22,041 bases of DNA from Rhodanobacteraceae bacterium. Its GTDB lineage: Bacteria > Pseudomonadota > Gammaproteobacteria > Xanthomonadales > Rhodanobacteraceae. A program made the translations under genes and the position numbers. The notes under the pieces were generated by a model that had not been told where the DNA came from, did no database searches, and was given only the letters and a program-made list of their open reading frames with translations. Shown piece after piece: positions 7,595-14,566 of the stretch. Position 1 is the stretch's first letter; every line of letters begins with the position of its first letter. The stretch is taken from NCBI GenBank assembly GCA_025924775.1, contig JAICHS010000009.1:1-22041 (forward strand), in the 5' to 3' direction.

Positions 7595-8593
7595 ATGAAA
7601 CTTGCAACCCTCAAGGAAGGCGGGCGGGACGGCACGCTGATCGTGGTCAGCCGCGACCTTGTTTACGGCGTTGCGGCCACGGACATCGCGCCGACGCTGC
7701 AGGCCGCACTGGACGACTGGCAGCACACTGCGCCACGGCTGCACACGCTGTACGATGCGCTGTGCCTGCACGCCAGCAAGGCGGTCGCCAACGCGTTCGA
7801 GCTGGATTTCCACGCACTGGCCGCGCCGCTGCCGCGCGCCTACGAATTCGTGGATGGTAGCGCCTACCTGCCGCACGTCGAGCGCGTGCGCCGCGCGCGC
7901 GGCGCCACCGTTCCGGAAAGCTTCTACACCGACCCGTTGATGTACCAGGCCACCAGCGCCGGTTTCCTGGGTCCGCGCGACCCGGTCAGCGTGCCCAGCG
8001 AGGACTACGGTATCGACCTCGAGGCCGAGGTGGTGGTGGTGACCGACGATGTGCCGATGGCGGCAACCCCGGAACAGGCAGCCCAGCACATCCAGTTGCT
8101 CGGCTTGGTCAACGACGTGTCGCTGCGCAACCTGATCCCCGGCGAACTCGCCAAGGGTTTCGGGTTCCTGCAATCCAAGCCGCGCTCGGCACTGTCGCCG
8201 GTGTTCGCAACCCCGGACGAGCTGCGCGACGCCTGGCAGGATAGCAAGGTGCACCTGCCGATGCGCACCTGGATCAACGGCCAGTGGTTCGGCGAGGCCG
8301 AAGCCGGCGAGGACATGCAGTTCAATTTCGCGCAACTGGTGGCGCACGCGGCCAGAACCCGGCCGCTGGCGGCGGGCACCATCATCGGTTCCGGCACCAT
8401 CGCCAACCAGGACACCTCGCGCGGGGCCTCGTGCCTGGCCGAACAGCGCACCGTCGAGAAGCTGCGCGACGGCGAGGCGATGACGCCGTTCCTGAAATAC
8501 GGCAACACGGTGAAGATCGACATGCACGATATCGACGGCCACTCGATCTTCGGCGCCATCGAGCAGACGATCCAACCGCTTGGCCAGCCCTGA
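7595..8593 (+). CDS. fahA: Fumarylacetoacetate hydrolase family protein (fumarylacetoacetase)
   Basis: A 332-residue FAA-hydrolase-fold enzyme, the short bacterial form. It would split fumarylacetoacetate into fumarate and acetoacetate, the last step of tyrosine breakdown. The N-terminal FAA_hydrolase_N-like part runs to about residue 70. Metal-site sequence DYGIDLEAEVVVV supplies the acidic ligands, LVNDVSLRN and AKGFGFLQSKP follow, and GSGTIANQD closes the active-site region. GGAG lies 5 bases before the ATG at 7595, only 16 bases after the hmgA stop, so the two are co-transcribed. The gene for maleylacetoacetate isomerase, which supplies its substrate, is not next to it. Context makes the substrate likely; the fold alone would allow other 2-oxo-acid substrates. 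Confidence 0.88.
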   Translation: MKLATLKEGGRDGTLIVVSRDLVYGVAATDIAPTLQAALDDWQHTAPRLHTLYDALCLHASKAVANAFELDFHALAAPLPRAYEFVDGSAYLPHVERVRRARGATVPESFYTDPLMYQATSAGFLGPRDPVSVPSEDYGIDLEAEVVVVTDDVPMAATPEQAAQHIQLLGLVNDVSLRNLIPGELAKGFGFLQSKPRSALSPVFATPDELRDAWQDSKVHLPMRTWINGQWFGEAEAGEDMQFNFAQLVAHAARTRPLAAGTIIGSGTIANQDTSRGASCLAEQRTVEKLRDGEAMTPFLKYGNTVKIDMHDIDGHSIFGAIEQTIQPLGQP

Positions 8594-8667
8594 TCACCGG
8601 CGACCCGCCCATCGGCGCCCGCCCCGCGCATCGCACGGCTGGTCGGCCGTGACTTCCCGTGCTGCGG

Positions 8668-8673
8668 TAAAAT
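8668..8673 (+). promoter_or_regulatory. Possible -10 element upstream of fnr
   Basis: TAAAAT matches TATAAT at five positions and lies 48 bases before the fnr ATG, in the 127-bp gap after fahA. No recognisable -35 hexamer or TTGATnnnnATCAA box is present at the proper distance, so this is a weak call. Confidence 0.28.
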
Positions 8674-8720
8674 GTACGAGCGGGTACACGAATCTTCCCG
8701 CGTCCCACGACGGCCCGATC

Positions 8721-9488
8721 ATGGAATCGCACTCGCCAAACCCAAGCGCCGGCCCGACCAGACATACCGGCATTCCGTCGAACGACGGCGACGCCGACCA
8801 CTTCTGCTCCAGTTGTGCGTTCGCCGAGGCCTGCTCGATCGCCGGGTACGGCAAGCCGGAACTCAACGACTTGCATTGCCTGGTGGAGCACGTCGGCCCA
8901 TTTGAGCCCGGCCAGCGCATCTTCCGTGCCGGCGACGCGTTCCGGGCGTTGTTCGCGGTGCGCGACGGCATGATCAAGACCACCCTGGTCGACGCCGAGG
9001 GCCGCGAGCAGGTGCTGGGTTTCTACTTGCCGGGTGAATTGGTGGGGCTGGACGCGATCTACCCCGAGCACTATCCGTGCGACGCAATTGCACTTGAAAC
9101 CACCCAGTGCTGCCGCTTCTCGTTTCCGGCGATGAGCGCGCTGGCAGCGCGCCAGCCCAAGATCCAGCAGCATTTGTTCCGGCTGCTTTCCAAGGAACTG
9201 GGCTCGGCCTCGCTGCTGGCCGGCGACCACTCCGCCGACGAGCGCCTGGCGGCATTCCTGATCGACCTGGGCGACCGCTACGCCGCGCGCGGGCTGTCGG
9301 GCACCGAATTCCGGCTCAGCATGGCGCGCGCCGACATCGCCAATTACCTGCGCCTGGCGGCGGAAACCGTCAGCCGCGTGCTGGGTCGGTTCCGCGAACA
9401 AAAACTGATCGCGATCGATGGCCGCAAGGTCGCACTGCTGGATACGCCGCGCCTGCGCGAATTGGCGCGCTGCGTCCTGAATGCTTGA
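8721..9488 (+). CDS. fnr: Fnr-type oxygen-sensing transcriptional regulator (Crp/Fnr family)
   Basis: A 255-residue protein closely following E. coli FNR. C29, C32 and C38 have the FNR spacing C-x2-C-x5-C, and C131 in LETTQCCRF aligns with FNR C122, so all four ligands of an oxygen-labile [4Fe-4S] cluster are present. A cyclic-nucleotide-like beta barrel (about 58-145), a dimer helix with ADERLAAFLIDLGDRYAARG, and a helix-turn-helix ADIANYLRLAAETVSRVLGRF (204-224) follow. E215, S218 and R219 are the expected contacts to a TTGAT half site. The N-terminus is about 9 residues longer than in E. coli up to the first cysteine. No Shine-Dalgarno precedes the ATG at 8721, but no better start is in frame. 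It follows the dioxygenase cluster with a 127-bp gap. Confidence 0.9.
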   Translation: MESHSPNPSAGPTRHTGIPSNDGDADHFCSSCAFAEACSIAGYGKPELNDLHCLVEHVGPFEPGQRIFRAGDAFRALFAVRDGMIKTTLVDAEGREQVLGFYLPGELVGLDAIYPEHYPCDAIALETTQCCRFSFPAMSALAARQPKIQQHLFRLLSKELGSASLLAGDHSADERLAAFLIDLGDRYAARGLSGTEFRLSMARADIANYLRLAAETVSRVLGRFREQKLIAIDGRKVALLDTPRLRELARCVLNA

Positions 9489-9499
9489 TCGTGCGATCA
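9486..9499. repeat. Short perfect palindrome at the fnr stop codon
   Basis: TGATCG-TG-CGATCA includes the fnr stop codon; a further TGATCG lies at 9504-9509. It could be a weak 3' hairpin or a regulator site. The preceding T makes it superficially Fnr-like, but the spacing is two bases too long. Confidence 0.3.
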
Positions 9500-9684
9500 T
9501 CCCTGATCGCAGCACCATGAGGGGCTGCATCAACCGGCCATGACTTGGCTCCATGGAGGTCGGAACGGGCTTCCTGCCCTGACTCTCGCCAACAGCTGCT
9601 TCGAACAAACTCTGTTGTTCTGAGTCAACACGCGGCGCGCTTGGCGCCTGCATACTCGACAGCCCTGCCGCCCCGCAACCCGAC

Positions 9685-10080
9685 ATGGCCGCGTGGTTCC
9701 TGCAAATTCTGTGGCTGCACATCGGCTGCGTGATCGTGTCCGGCAGCGTGTTCTTCACGCGCGGCTGCCTGATGCTGGCCGGATCGCCCGCCACCAACCA
9801 CCCGGCCTTCGAGTGGACCTCACGGATCGTCGACACGCTGTTCCTGGCGGCCGGCATCGCGCTGGCCGTGATCATCCACCAGTACCCGTTCGCGCAGGCG
9901 TGGCTGACGGTCAAGGTACTGCTGCTGGTGGTCTACATCGTGCTGGGCACGTTCGCGCTGCGGCGCGGGCGTACGCGCGCGGTGCGCGGCGCATTCTTCG
10001 TGGCCGCGCTGGCGGTGTTCCTGTTCATCGTGACCGTCGCGCGCACCCAGAACCCGCTGGGCGTGTTCGCGTGGCTTTGA
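9685..10080 (+). CDS. SirB2-family integral membrane protein
   Basis: A 131-residue protein with four predicted transmembrane helices (about 4-24, 47-66, 74-91, 101-119). AGIALAVIIHQYPFAQAW and LTVKVLLLVVYIVLGTFALR are near the SirB2 consensus, and the end LGVFAWL after a final helix is also typical. SirB2 was named for increased Salmonella invasion-gene expression, but the biochemical role of this small inner-membrane family is unknown. No Shine-Dalgarno is seen before the ATG at 9685. The gene stands alone, 196 bp after fnr and convergent with the desaturase gene, 10 bp between stops. Confidence 0.82.
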   Translation: MAAWFLQILWLHIGCVIVSGSVFFTRGCLMLAGSPATNHPAFEWTSRIVDTLFLAAGIALAVIIHQYPFAQAWLTVKVLLLVVYIVLGTFALRRGRTRAVRGAFFVAALAVFLFIVTVARTQNPLGVFAWL

Positions 10081-10090
10081 CGGTTGCGGC

Positions 10091-11017
10091 TCAGCCCGCC
10101 GCGTGATGCGCGGCGGGTTGCGGCGCGGCGACCCGCGTGCGCGCCGGCGGCTGGCGGTCCATGAAGCCCAGCGCGTGGCACCAGTGCATCACGTGCACGC
10201 CCTTGGCGCGCTGCTCGTCGCGGATCGAATCGCGCAGCGCCACCATTTTCGTCCAGTGCACCTTGGGCCGATAGTGGTGCTCGGCGTGGAAGCCGTTGTA
10301 CAGCCAGATCCAGTTGTACAGCTTGTTGTACGTGCTGACGCCCCACGCGATCGGCTCGTCGGGGTTGCCCTTCAGGTGCTCGTAGTAGCCGTTGAGCGAA
10401 GACAGCGACTGGCCGAGGTAATAGAACGGCACCAGGCACAGGAAGGCGCGCCAGTCGTAGACGAGGCACGCAAGGTACAACGCCAGGAACGACACCATCT
10501 CGATGCGCACCCAGCGCGCGCGCTCGGGGTGTTTTTCCTTGAGGCGCGTGTAGCACTCGCCGATGTCGTCGCGGAAGAATGACAAAAAGGTGTAGGCCCA
10601 CACGTTCTCGGGCTTGCCGTCCTTGCCATGGCGGTAGATGGAGATCGGGTCGATGGTGGTGCCGTTCTTGCCGACGCGGTCCATGTTGCCGACGTGGTGG
10701 CGCAGGTGCACGCTGCGGTACCACTCTTGGCTGAAGCCGTCGGTGAACGAGAACAAAAAGCTGAAAACGCGATTCAGCCAGCCCCACTTGAAGAACTCGT
10801 TGTGGATGAAGCTGTGGCTGGGGCCGTTGATCGACCACGAGATGCTGATCGAATACAGCAACGCACACGGGATCCACAACCACCACGGGGTGTGGTGGAA
10901 GCCGAAGAACAACCACGCGAGGAAGACCGCGTGGCCCAGCGTCATCAGCGCGGGAATCGCGTCCCACGCGGTGTAGGCGAAGAACCAGGGGCGGGGTTTG
11001 GCGGTTGCGGTATTCAT
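10091..11017 (-). CDS. Fatty acid desaturase-family membrane di-iron enzyme
   Basis: A 308-residue membrane protein with the three histidine boxes of the desaturase/hydroxylase superfamily: HSFIH within GPSHSFIHNEFF, HLRHH within RSVHLRHHVGNMD, and HAEHH within NGFHAEHHYRPKVHW. These bind two irons that activate O2 to insert a double bond or hydroxyl. Hydrophobic segments at the N-terminus and near SFLALYLACLVYDW and FLCLVPFYYLG give the usual four-helix membrane layout. I chose the ATG at 11017; a TTG six codons upstream is possible and neither has a clear Shine-Dalgarno. It diverges from the arginase-like/acyltransferase pair across 195 bp and converges with the SirB2-like gene. Acyl lipid is the likely substrate class, but position and head group cannot be told; carotenoid-type hydroxylation is an alternative. 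Confidence 0.85.
   Translation of the reverse strand: MNTATAKPRPWFFAYTAWDAIPALMTLGHAVFLAWLFFGFHHTPWWLWIPCALLYSISISWSINGPSHSFIHNEFFKWGWLNRVFSFLFSFTDGFSQEWYRSVHLRHHVGNMDRVGKNGTTIDPISIYRHGKDGKPENVWAYTFLSFFRDDIGECYTRLKEKHPERARWVRIEMVSFLALYLACLVYDWRAFLCLVPFYYLGQSLSSLNGYYEHLKGNPDEPIAWGVSTYNKLYNWIWLYNGFHAEHHYRPKVHWTKMVALRDSIRDEQRAKGVHVMHWCHALGFMDRQPPARTRVAAPQPAAHHAAG
10095..10117. terminator. GC-rich hairpin between convergent sirB2 and desaturase genes
   Basis: Arms CCCGCCGCG and CGCGGCGGG, 9 bp and perfect, enclose loop TGATG. It begins 15 bases after the SirB2-like stop and covers the last codons of the desaturase gene. Only two T follow on the plus strand, so the termination strength is uncertain. 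Confidence 0.35.
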
Positions 11018-11179
11018 TGGCGCACACGGCGGCAAAAGCGAAGCAGCACCGCTATTTTACGACGCCTCACGGCGCACCACGCAAAGCGATCCAAAAGCGG
11101 TTTCAGGCAGCATGCCGCTTGCGGCATTCAACCACCTTGCGCCGGCGGTCATGGTCCGGTCGCCAGGGGGCCCGATGCG

Positions 11180-11200
11180 GCGGCGTTGCCGCAACGCCGC
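11180..11200 (+). promoter_or_regulatory. Stable hairpin just upstream of the arginase-like start
   Basis: Arms GCGGCGTTG and CAACGCCGC (9 bp, perfect) with a CCG loop, ending 12 bases before the ATG at 11213. It occupies the place of a ribosome-binding site, and no Shine-Dalgarno is visible for that ATG. It may control translation or mark the 5' end of the transcript; no function is shown. Confidence 0.4.
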
Positions 11201-11212
11201 GATAATGACCGC

Positions 11213-12148
11213 ATGCCCAGCCACCTTCGCATCCTTGATACCGATGGCAGCGTCGATGCCGACGCCTTGGCCGGCGCCGCGGCATGGGCGTCGACAACGC
11301 GCGTCGATTTGACCGATCTGGGCCCCGCGCTGCGCCTGTGGAGCCGGCGTCGGAACATCGACGCTGCGCGCGCGCGGCTCGCCGCCACGGCCGATCCACG
11401 CCCCTCGGTCACGTTCATGGGTTCGGGCGACTTTCATCACCTGGCCGCGCTGCTGGCCGAGCGCGTGGAAGAACCCTTCACGCTGTTGCATTTCGACAAC
11501 CACCCGGACTGGGTGCGCCTGGCGCCGCGCTGGCACTGCGGTTCGTGGGTGAACCGGGTACTGGCGCTGCCGAACGTGGCGCGCGTGGTCACCGTGGGCG
11601 TGTGCAGCGACGACTTGGTCGACCCGGGCCGCAAGGGCGGCAACCTGCCCGCGCTGGATTCGGGCCGGCTGGCGCTGTTTCCGTGGCAGCACGCTGCCTC
11701 GCACGTGCGCCGGCGGATCGCCGATGGGCCGGGGCACACGTGGCACGATGGCTACATCCACTGGCGCAACCTCGCGGACATGCCCTTGCCGGAGGCAACC
11801 GACGCGGTGCTGGCAGCGATTCCAACCGCGGCCATCTGGATCACCATCGACAAGGACGTGCTGCCCGAGCAAGAGGCTCTCACCAACTGGGACCAGGGCC
11901 AGATGCCGCTGGTCGCACTGCTCGCGATGCTGCAGGCGGCCGGGCAACACAAGCGGGTGCTGGGCGCCGACGTCTGCGGCGAATATTCGCCACCGCGCCA
12001 CCGCAACTGGTTCAAGCGCATCGAGGCGCGCATGGACCAGCCTGTGCGCGACGCCGGCGACCGCCAGCAGATCGAGGCGAACACGCTCACCGATTGCGCG
12101 CTTGCGCAAACCCTGTCTGATGCCTGCCAGGCGCTTCCCGCGGCATGA
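11213..12148 (+). CDS. Arginase/ureohydrolase-fold protein of unknown substrate
   Basis: A 311-residue protein with the metal-site pattern of the arginase, agmatinase and formimidoylglutamase fold. SGDFHHL (71-77) replaces the usual GGDHS motif, FDNHPDW (94-100) matches DAHxD, and ITIDKDVL (210-217) matches the DxD part of SxDxDxxDP, although the last Asp-Pro pair is absent. GADVCGEYSPP (251-261) occupies the closing motif. The ligands for two Mn ions are thus plausible, but substrate-loop residues are not those of classical arginases. The ATG at 11213 has no clear Shine-Dalgarno and follows a strong hairpin; the open frame runs far upstream without family-like sequence. Its stop overlaps the next start as ATGA. 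Hydrolysis of a guanidino or amide group is likely; the substrate is unknown. Confidence 0.72.
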   Translation: MPSHLRILDTDGSVDADALAGAAAWASTTRVDLTDLGPALRLWSRRRNIDAARARLAATADPRPSVTFMGSGDFHHLAALLAERVEEPFTLLHFDNHPDWVRLAPRWHCGSWVNRVLALPNVARVVTVGVCSDDLVDPGRKGGNLPALDSGRLALFPWQHAASHVRRRIADGPGHTWHDGYIHWRNLADMPLPEATDAVLAAIPTAAIWITIDKDVLPEQEALTNWDQGQMPLVALLAMLQAAGQHKRVLGADVCGEYSPPRHRNWFKRIEARMDQPVRDAGDRQQIEANTLTDCALAQTLSDACQALPAA

Positions 12149-13272
12149 TCGAAGTCACCACGCACGCTTGCATCGACGCGTTCGCGCCGGCCGAGTGGAA
12201 TGGCCTGTTCCCGCACGAACTCGAAGCGCACGCCTACCTGCGTGCGATCGAACACGCCGGACTGGCCGGGTTTCGTTACCTGTATTTCGCGGTGCGCGAC
12301 GGCAAGCGCTTGCTGGCAGCCGTACCCGCCTTCACCACCGACTACCGCCTCGACACCACCATGCAGGGTGGCCTGCGCCGCGCGACCGAAGCGCTGGCGA
12401 AGGTGTTTCCGCGGCTGCTGCGCATCCCGATGCTGTCGCTGGGCTCACCGGTGACTGAACGTTGCCGCGTCGGTTGCGTGCCCGACGCCACGCCGGAGCA
12501 ACGCGCGGCGTGGCTGGATGCGATCCTCGTGCGAATGGAAACGGTCGCCGCGCGCGAAAACCTCGGCATGCTTGCGATCAAGGATGCACCGCTGGATGAG
12601 ACTGCCTGGCAACAGGTGTGTCCGCGTCACGGCTTGCGCAAGCTGCCCGGCCTGCCCGGCGCGACGCTCGACCTTCCATGGCCCGACGTCGATGGATACC
12701 TCGCCTCACTCGGTGCCGCCACCCGCAAGGACTTGCGCCGCAAGCGCCGCGCGGGCGCAGCCCTGCGTATCGAATGGCGGACCAGCCTCGACGGCATCGC
12801 CGACGACGTGCAGCACCTGTACCGCGAAACCCTGGCGCACGCGGACCTGTCGTTCGAGGAACTGACACCGGCGTACTTCGAAAACGTCATGCGCGGCATG
12901 CCCGGCCACGCGTTCTGCGTGACGTATTTCGAAGGCGAGCGGCTGGTCGCGTTCAACCTGGTGCTACACGACGCCGAACGCCTGCTCGACAAGTTTTTGG
13001 GCATGGATTATGCGGCAATGGACCGCTACAACCTGTACCACGTGAGCTGGCTGGAAAACGTCCGCTGGTGCATCGCCCACGGCATCGGCTTGTACGAATC
13101 AGGCCAGGGCCTGCACCACGAAAAACTGCGGCTCGGCAGTACGCTGCGCGCCAACGCGCTGTGGTACCGCCACCGCAACCGTTTCATCGATGGCGTATTC
13201 GCGCGCTTCGAGAAACTGGCGCGGCTGGATCGCTTCGACGACGACACCCCAGCGCCGCCGCACCAGCGCTGA
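12145..13272 (+). CDS. FemAB/GNAT-like N-acyltransferase (BioF2 or DUF482 type)
   Basis: A 375-residue protein. The N-terminal half opens with AEWNGLF and AYLRAIEHAGLAG, then RYLYFAVRDGKRLLAAVPAF, as in FemAB-like acyltransferases with two tandem GNAT-type domains. The second domain carries GAATRKDLRRKRRAGA (about 190-205), the basic segment common in this fold, then CVTYFEGERLVAFNLVLHD and GLYESGQGLHHEKLRLGS. Such enzymes move an aminoacyl or acyl group onto an amine. The start ATG overlaps the stop of the arginase-like gene (ATGA), so the two proteins are probably made together. Family placement is fairly safe; acyl donor, acceptor and pathway are unknown. No signal peptide, so probably cytoplasmic. 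Confidence 0.72.
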   Translation: MIEVTTHACIDAFAPAEWNGLFPHELEAHAYLRAIEHAGLAGFRYLYFAVRDGKRLLAAVPAFTTDYRLDTTMQGGLRRATEALAKVFPRLLRIPMLSLGSPVTERCRVGCVPDATPEQRAAWLDAILVRMETVAARENLGMLAIKDAPLDETAWQQVCPRHGLRKLPGLPGATLDLPWPDVDGYLASLGAATRKDLRRKRRAGAALRIEWRTSLDGIADDVQHLYRETLAHADLSFEELTPAYFENVMRGMPGHAFCVTYFEGERLVAFNLVLHDAERLLDKFLGMDYAAMDRYNLYHVSWLENVRWCIAHGIGLYESGQGLHHEKLRLGSTLRANALWYRHRNRFIDGVFARFEKLARLDRFDDDTPAPPHQR

Positions 13273-13309
13273 GTGCTAAGCTGGCGCTCGGGTCATTGCG
13301 GGCAGCACC

Positions 13310-13762
13310 ATGAGCAATCCCCTGCCCTCGCCGGAAGTCGAACGCTACGATTCGCAACCCGATAACGGCCCAGGAATCGTGAACTGGCCGTTGCCCGAAT
13401 CGGTGCCGGCGGCAAGCCGCGGCTGCCGCTTGTTCCAGCGTGGAAATGCGCGCCGGTCATCATCGAGGGCGAAGTTCAATTCAAAGGTGCCCGGCTTGCT
13501 TCGGGTGCCCTGCACGACCTCGGCACGCACCGCAGGCTTGGAACGCTACGGCAGGAACGCAGCGCACGCGGTCCTCATCGGTGGCGTGCGGTTCGGCGAG
13601 TCCGTGATCATCTGGTGGAACTTCGTGGCACGCACAGCGGACGAAATCTGCAAGGCGCGCGATGCTCGGAAAGCACATCGCCATTTCGGCGATGCCGGGA
13701 CCCACAAGGGAGAACGTCTGCGGGCGCCGCCATTTGTCATACGACCCATCGCCAGCCGTTGA
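13310..13762 (+). pseudogene. Frameshifted remnant of a pirin-family gene (C-terminal cupin)
   Basis: Two reading frames together resemble the end of a pirin-family protein. From about 13411 one frame reads KPRLPLVP, then APVIIEGEVQFKGARLASG, a cupin strand pattern; near 13512-13545 the match moves to another frame, which gives AAHAVLIGGVRFGESVIIWW and FVARTADEICKARDA, then ERLRAPPF. Intact pirins are about 280-300 residues, so the first half to two thirds is missing as well. An open frame from the ATG at 13310 spans the region in one register and might be annotated as a hypothetical protein, but its first 70 residues look like no known family. It lies between the acyltransferase and the zinc-finger gene. 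A complete pirin of a different subtype is found at 18185-18895. Confidence 0.6.
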
Positions 13763-13785
13763 ACCGCTCAAGCCAGGAGACTTCC

Positions 13786-14079
13786 ATGCCCAACGCCAAA
13801 CTGACCGACTCGCAACGCAACTCCAATCTCTGCACGCACACCGGCGCGACGAAGGAAGTGAGTTACGGCGAACACGTGTGTCCGGAATGCGTCGCCCAAG
13901 GCGATACGTGGGTATCGCTGCGCATTTGCATGACCTGTGGCCACGTGGGCTGCTGCGACAGTTCCAAAAATCGTCACGCGCGCGCCCATTACGAGAGCAC
14001 GCATCATCCCATCATCAAGACGATTGAACCCGGCCCGGATTGGGCCTGGTGCTATCCCGACGACACCTACCTGAAATAG
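13786..14079 (+). CDS. Small UBP-type zinc-finger protein
   Basis: A 97-residue protein that is almost entirely a ubiquitin-hydrolase-type (UBP/BUZ) zinc finger. CTHTG starts the domain, then HVCPECVAQGDTWVSLRICMTC supplies paired cysteines, GHVGCCDSS the core GHxGC motif, and RHARAHYESTHHPIIKTIEP the histidine ligands, ending WAWCYPDD. In eukaryotes this fold binds the free ubiquitin C-terminus; in bacteria it occurs as a stand-alone protein of unknown role. AGGAG lies 6 bases before the ATG at 13786. The gene sits intact between two decayed genes, which suggests selection for it, although its neighbours say little about its function. Confidence 0.88.
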   Translation: MPNAKLTDSQRNSNLCTHTGATKEVSYGEHVCPECVAQGDTWVSLRICMTCGHVGCCDSSKNRHARAHYESTHHPIIKTIEPGPDWAWCYPDDTYLK

Positions 14080-14111
14080 TCGGCGCCGACCCCGGAAGAT
14101 CGCGCAATTAG

Positions 14112-14290
14112 AACCTCACCGATGCGGAAGCCGAAGCGATCATCGGCAAGGATCGCGAATCGCACCAGCGCGACCTGTATGGGCAAAAGCGGGCGCTGTT
14201 CCAGAACACGGCGCGCGCGATGCAAGGCGTACCCCGAATCTGCGTCGTCACATCAGGCATTGCGCCAAGGCCGACGCTGCCCCTGTATGG
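14112..14290 (+). pseudogene. Remnant of a monofunctional heme catalase gene with internal deletion
   Basis: From 14112 the frame gives NLTDAEAEAIIGKDRESHQR then DLYG, matching the catalase stretch that normally continues into AIE-GDFP-W. It jumps at once to QKRALFQNTARAMQGVP, which is near the catalase C-terminus, so an inner block (roughly 250 codons in intact catalases, from memory) is gone. At 14240 the match continues in another frame as LRRHIRHCAKADAAP, the catalase tail, so a frameshift is present too. A TAG stop at 14109-14111 directly precedes the segment in frame, and the N-terminal part is absent. The remnant lies 32 bp after the zinc-finger gene on the same strand. Confidence 0.72.
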
Positions 14291-14429
14291 TCATTCCCAC
14301 GAAGGCCGGACTGCGAAAGCAGGATGCCCGAGCGAACATCGGCGCAGCCGATGGCCCGAAGGGCAAGCCGCGGGACACGGCGAGTGATCCAGTGACTTGC
14401 GCGTAACCCGCCGATCTCAAAAGAAGCTG

Positions 14430-14534
14430 GATCCCGGATATCGCCTCGCGACTGCGTTTTCAGGATTGCAAACGCGAGCGCCGAAGGCGGCGCGTAGCGC
14501 GAGCGCCATGGATGGCGCGAGTAATTCCGGGATC
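14430..14534. repeat. MITE-like short element with imperfect terminal inverted repeats
   Basis: The left end GATCCCGGATATCGCCTCGCG (one base over: 14430-14450) is mirrored by CGCGAGTAATTCCGGGATC at 14516-14534, with a perfect outer 8 bp (GATCCCGG and CCGGGATC). Inside is a smaller hairpin GCGCCAT-GG-ATGGCGC. There is no room for a protein. The upstream stretch from about 14288 (GTCATTCCCACGAAGGC) resembles the TCATTCCCGCGAA-type intergenic repeats common in related genomes. Copy number cannot be judged from one window. Confidence 0.42.
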
Positions 14535-14566
14535 GCGCGCAAAATTCGAACTCCCTGCCCACCCCG

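Noticed and set aside
9485..9500. Fnr-like box TTGAT...ATCAT at the end of fnr
   Set aside because: The half sites are 6 rather than 4 bases apart and the right half is imperfect. It also covers the stop codon, so it is listed only as a palindrome.
10628..11212. Long upstream extension of the arginase-like reading frame
   Set aside because: It is antisense to the desaturase gene and shows no family sequence; the ATG at 11213 gives the normal length.
13310..13500. Start of the 150-codon frame as a real small protein
   Set aside because: The first 70 residues match nothing recognisable, and the cupin-like sequence of the same stretch is in another frame, which fits a frameshifted relic better.
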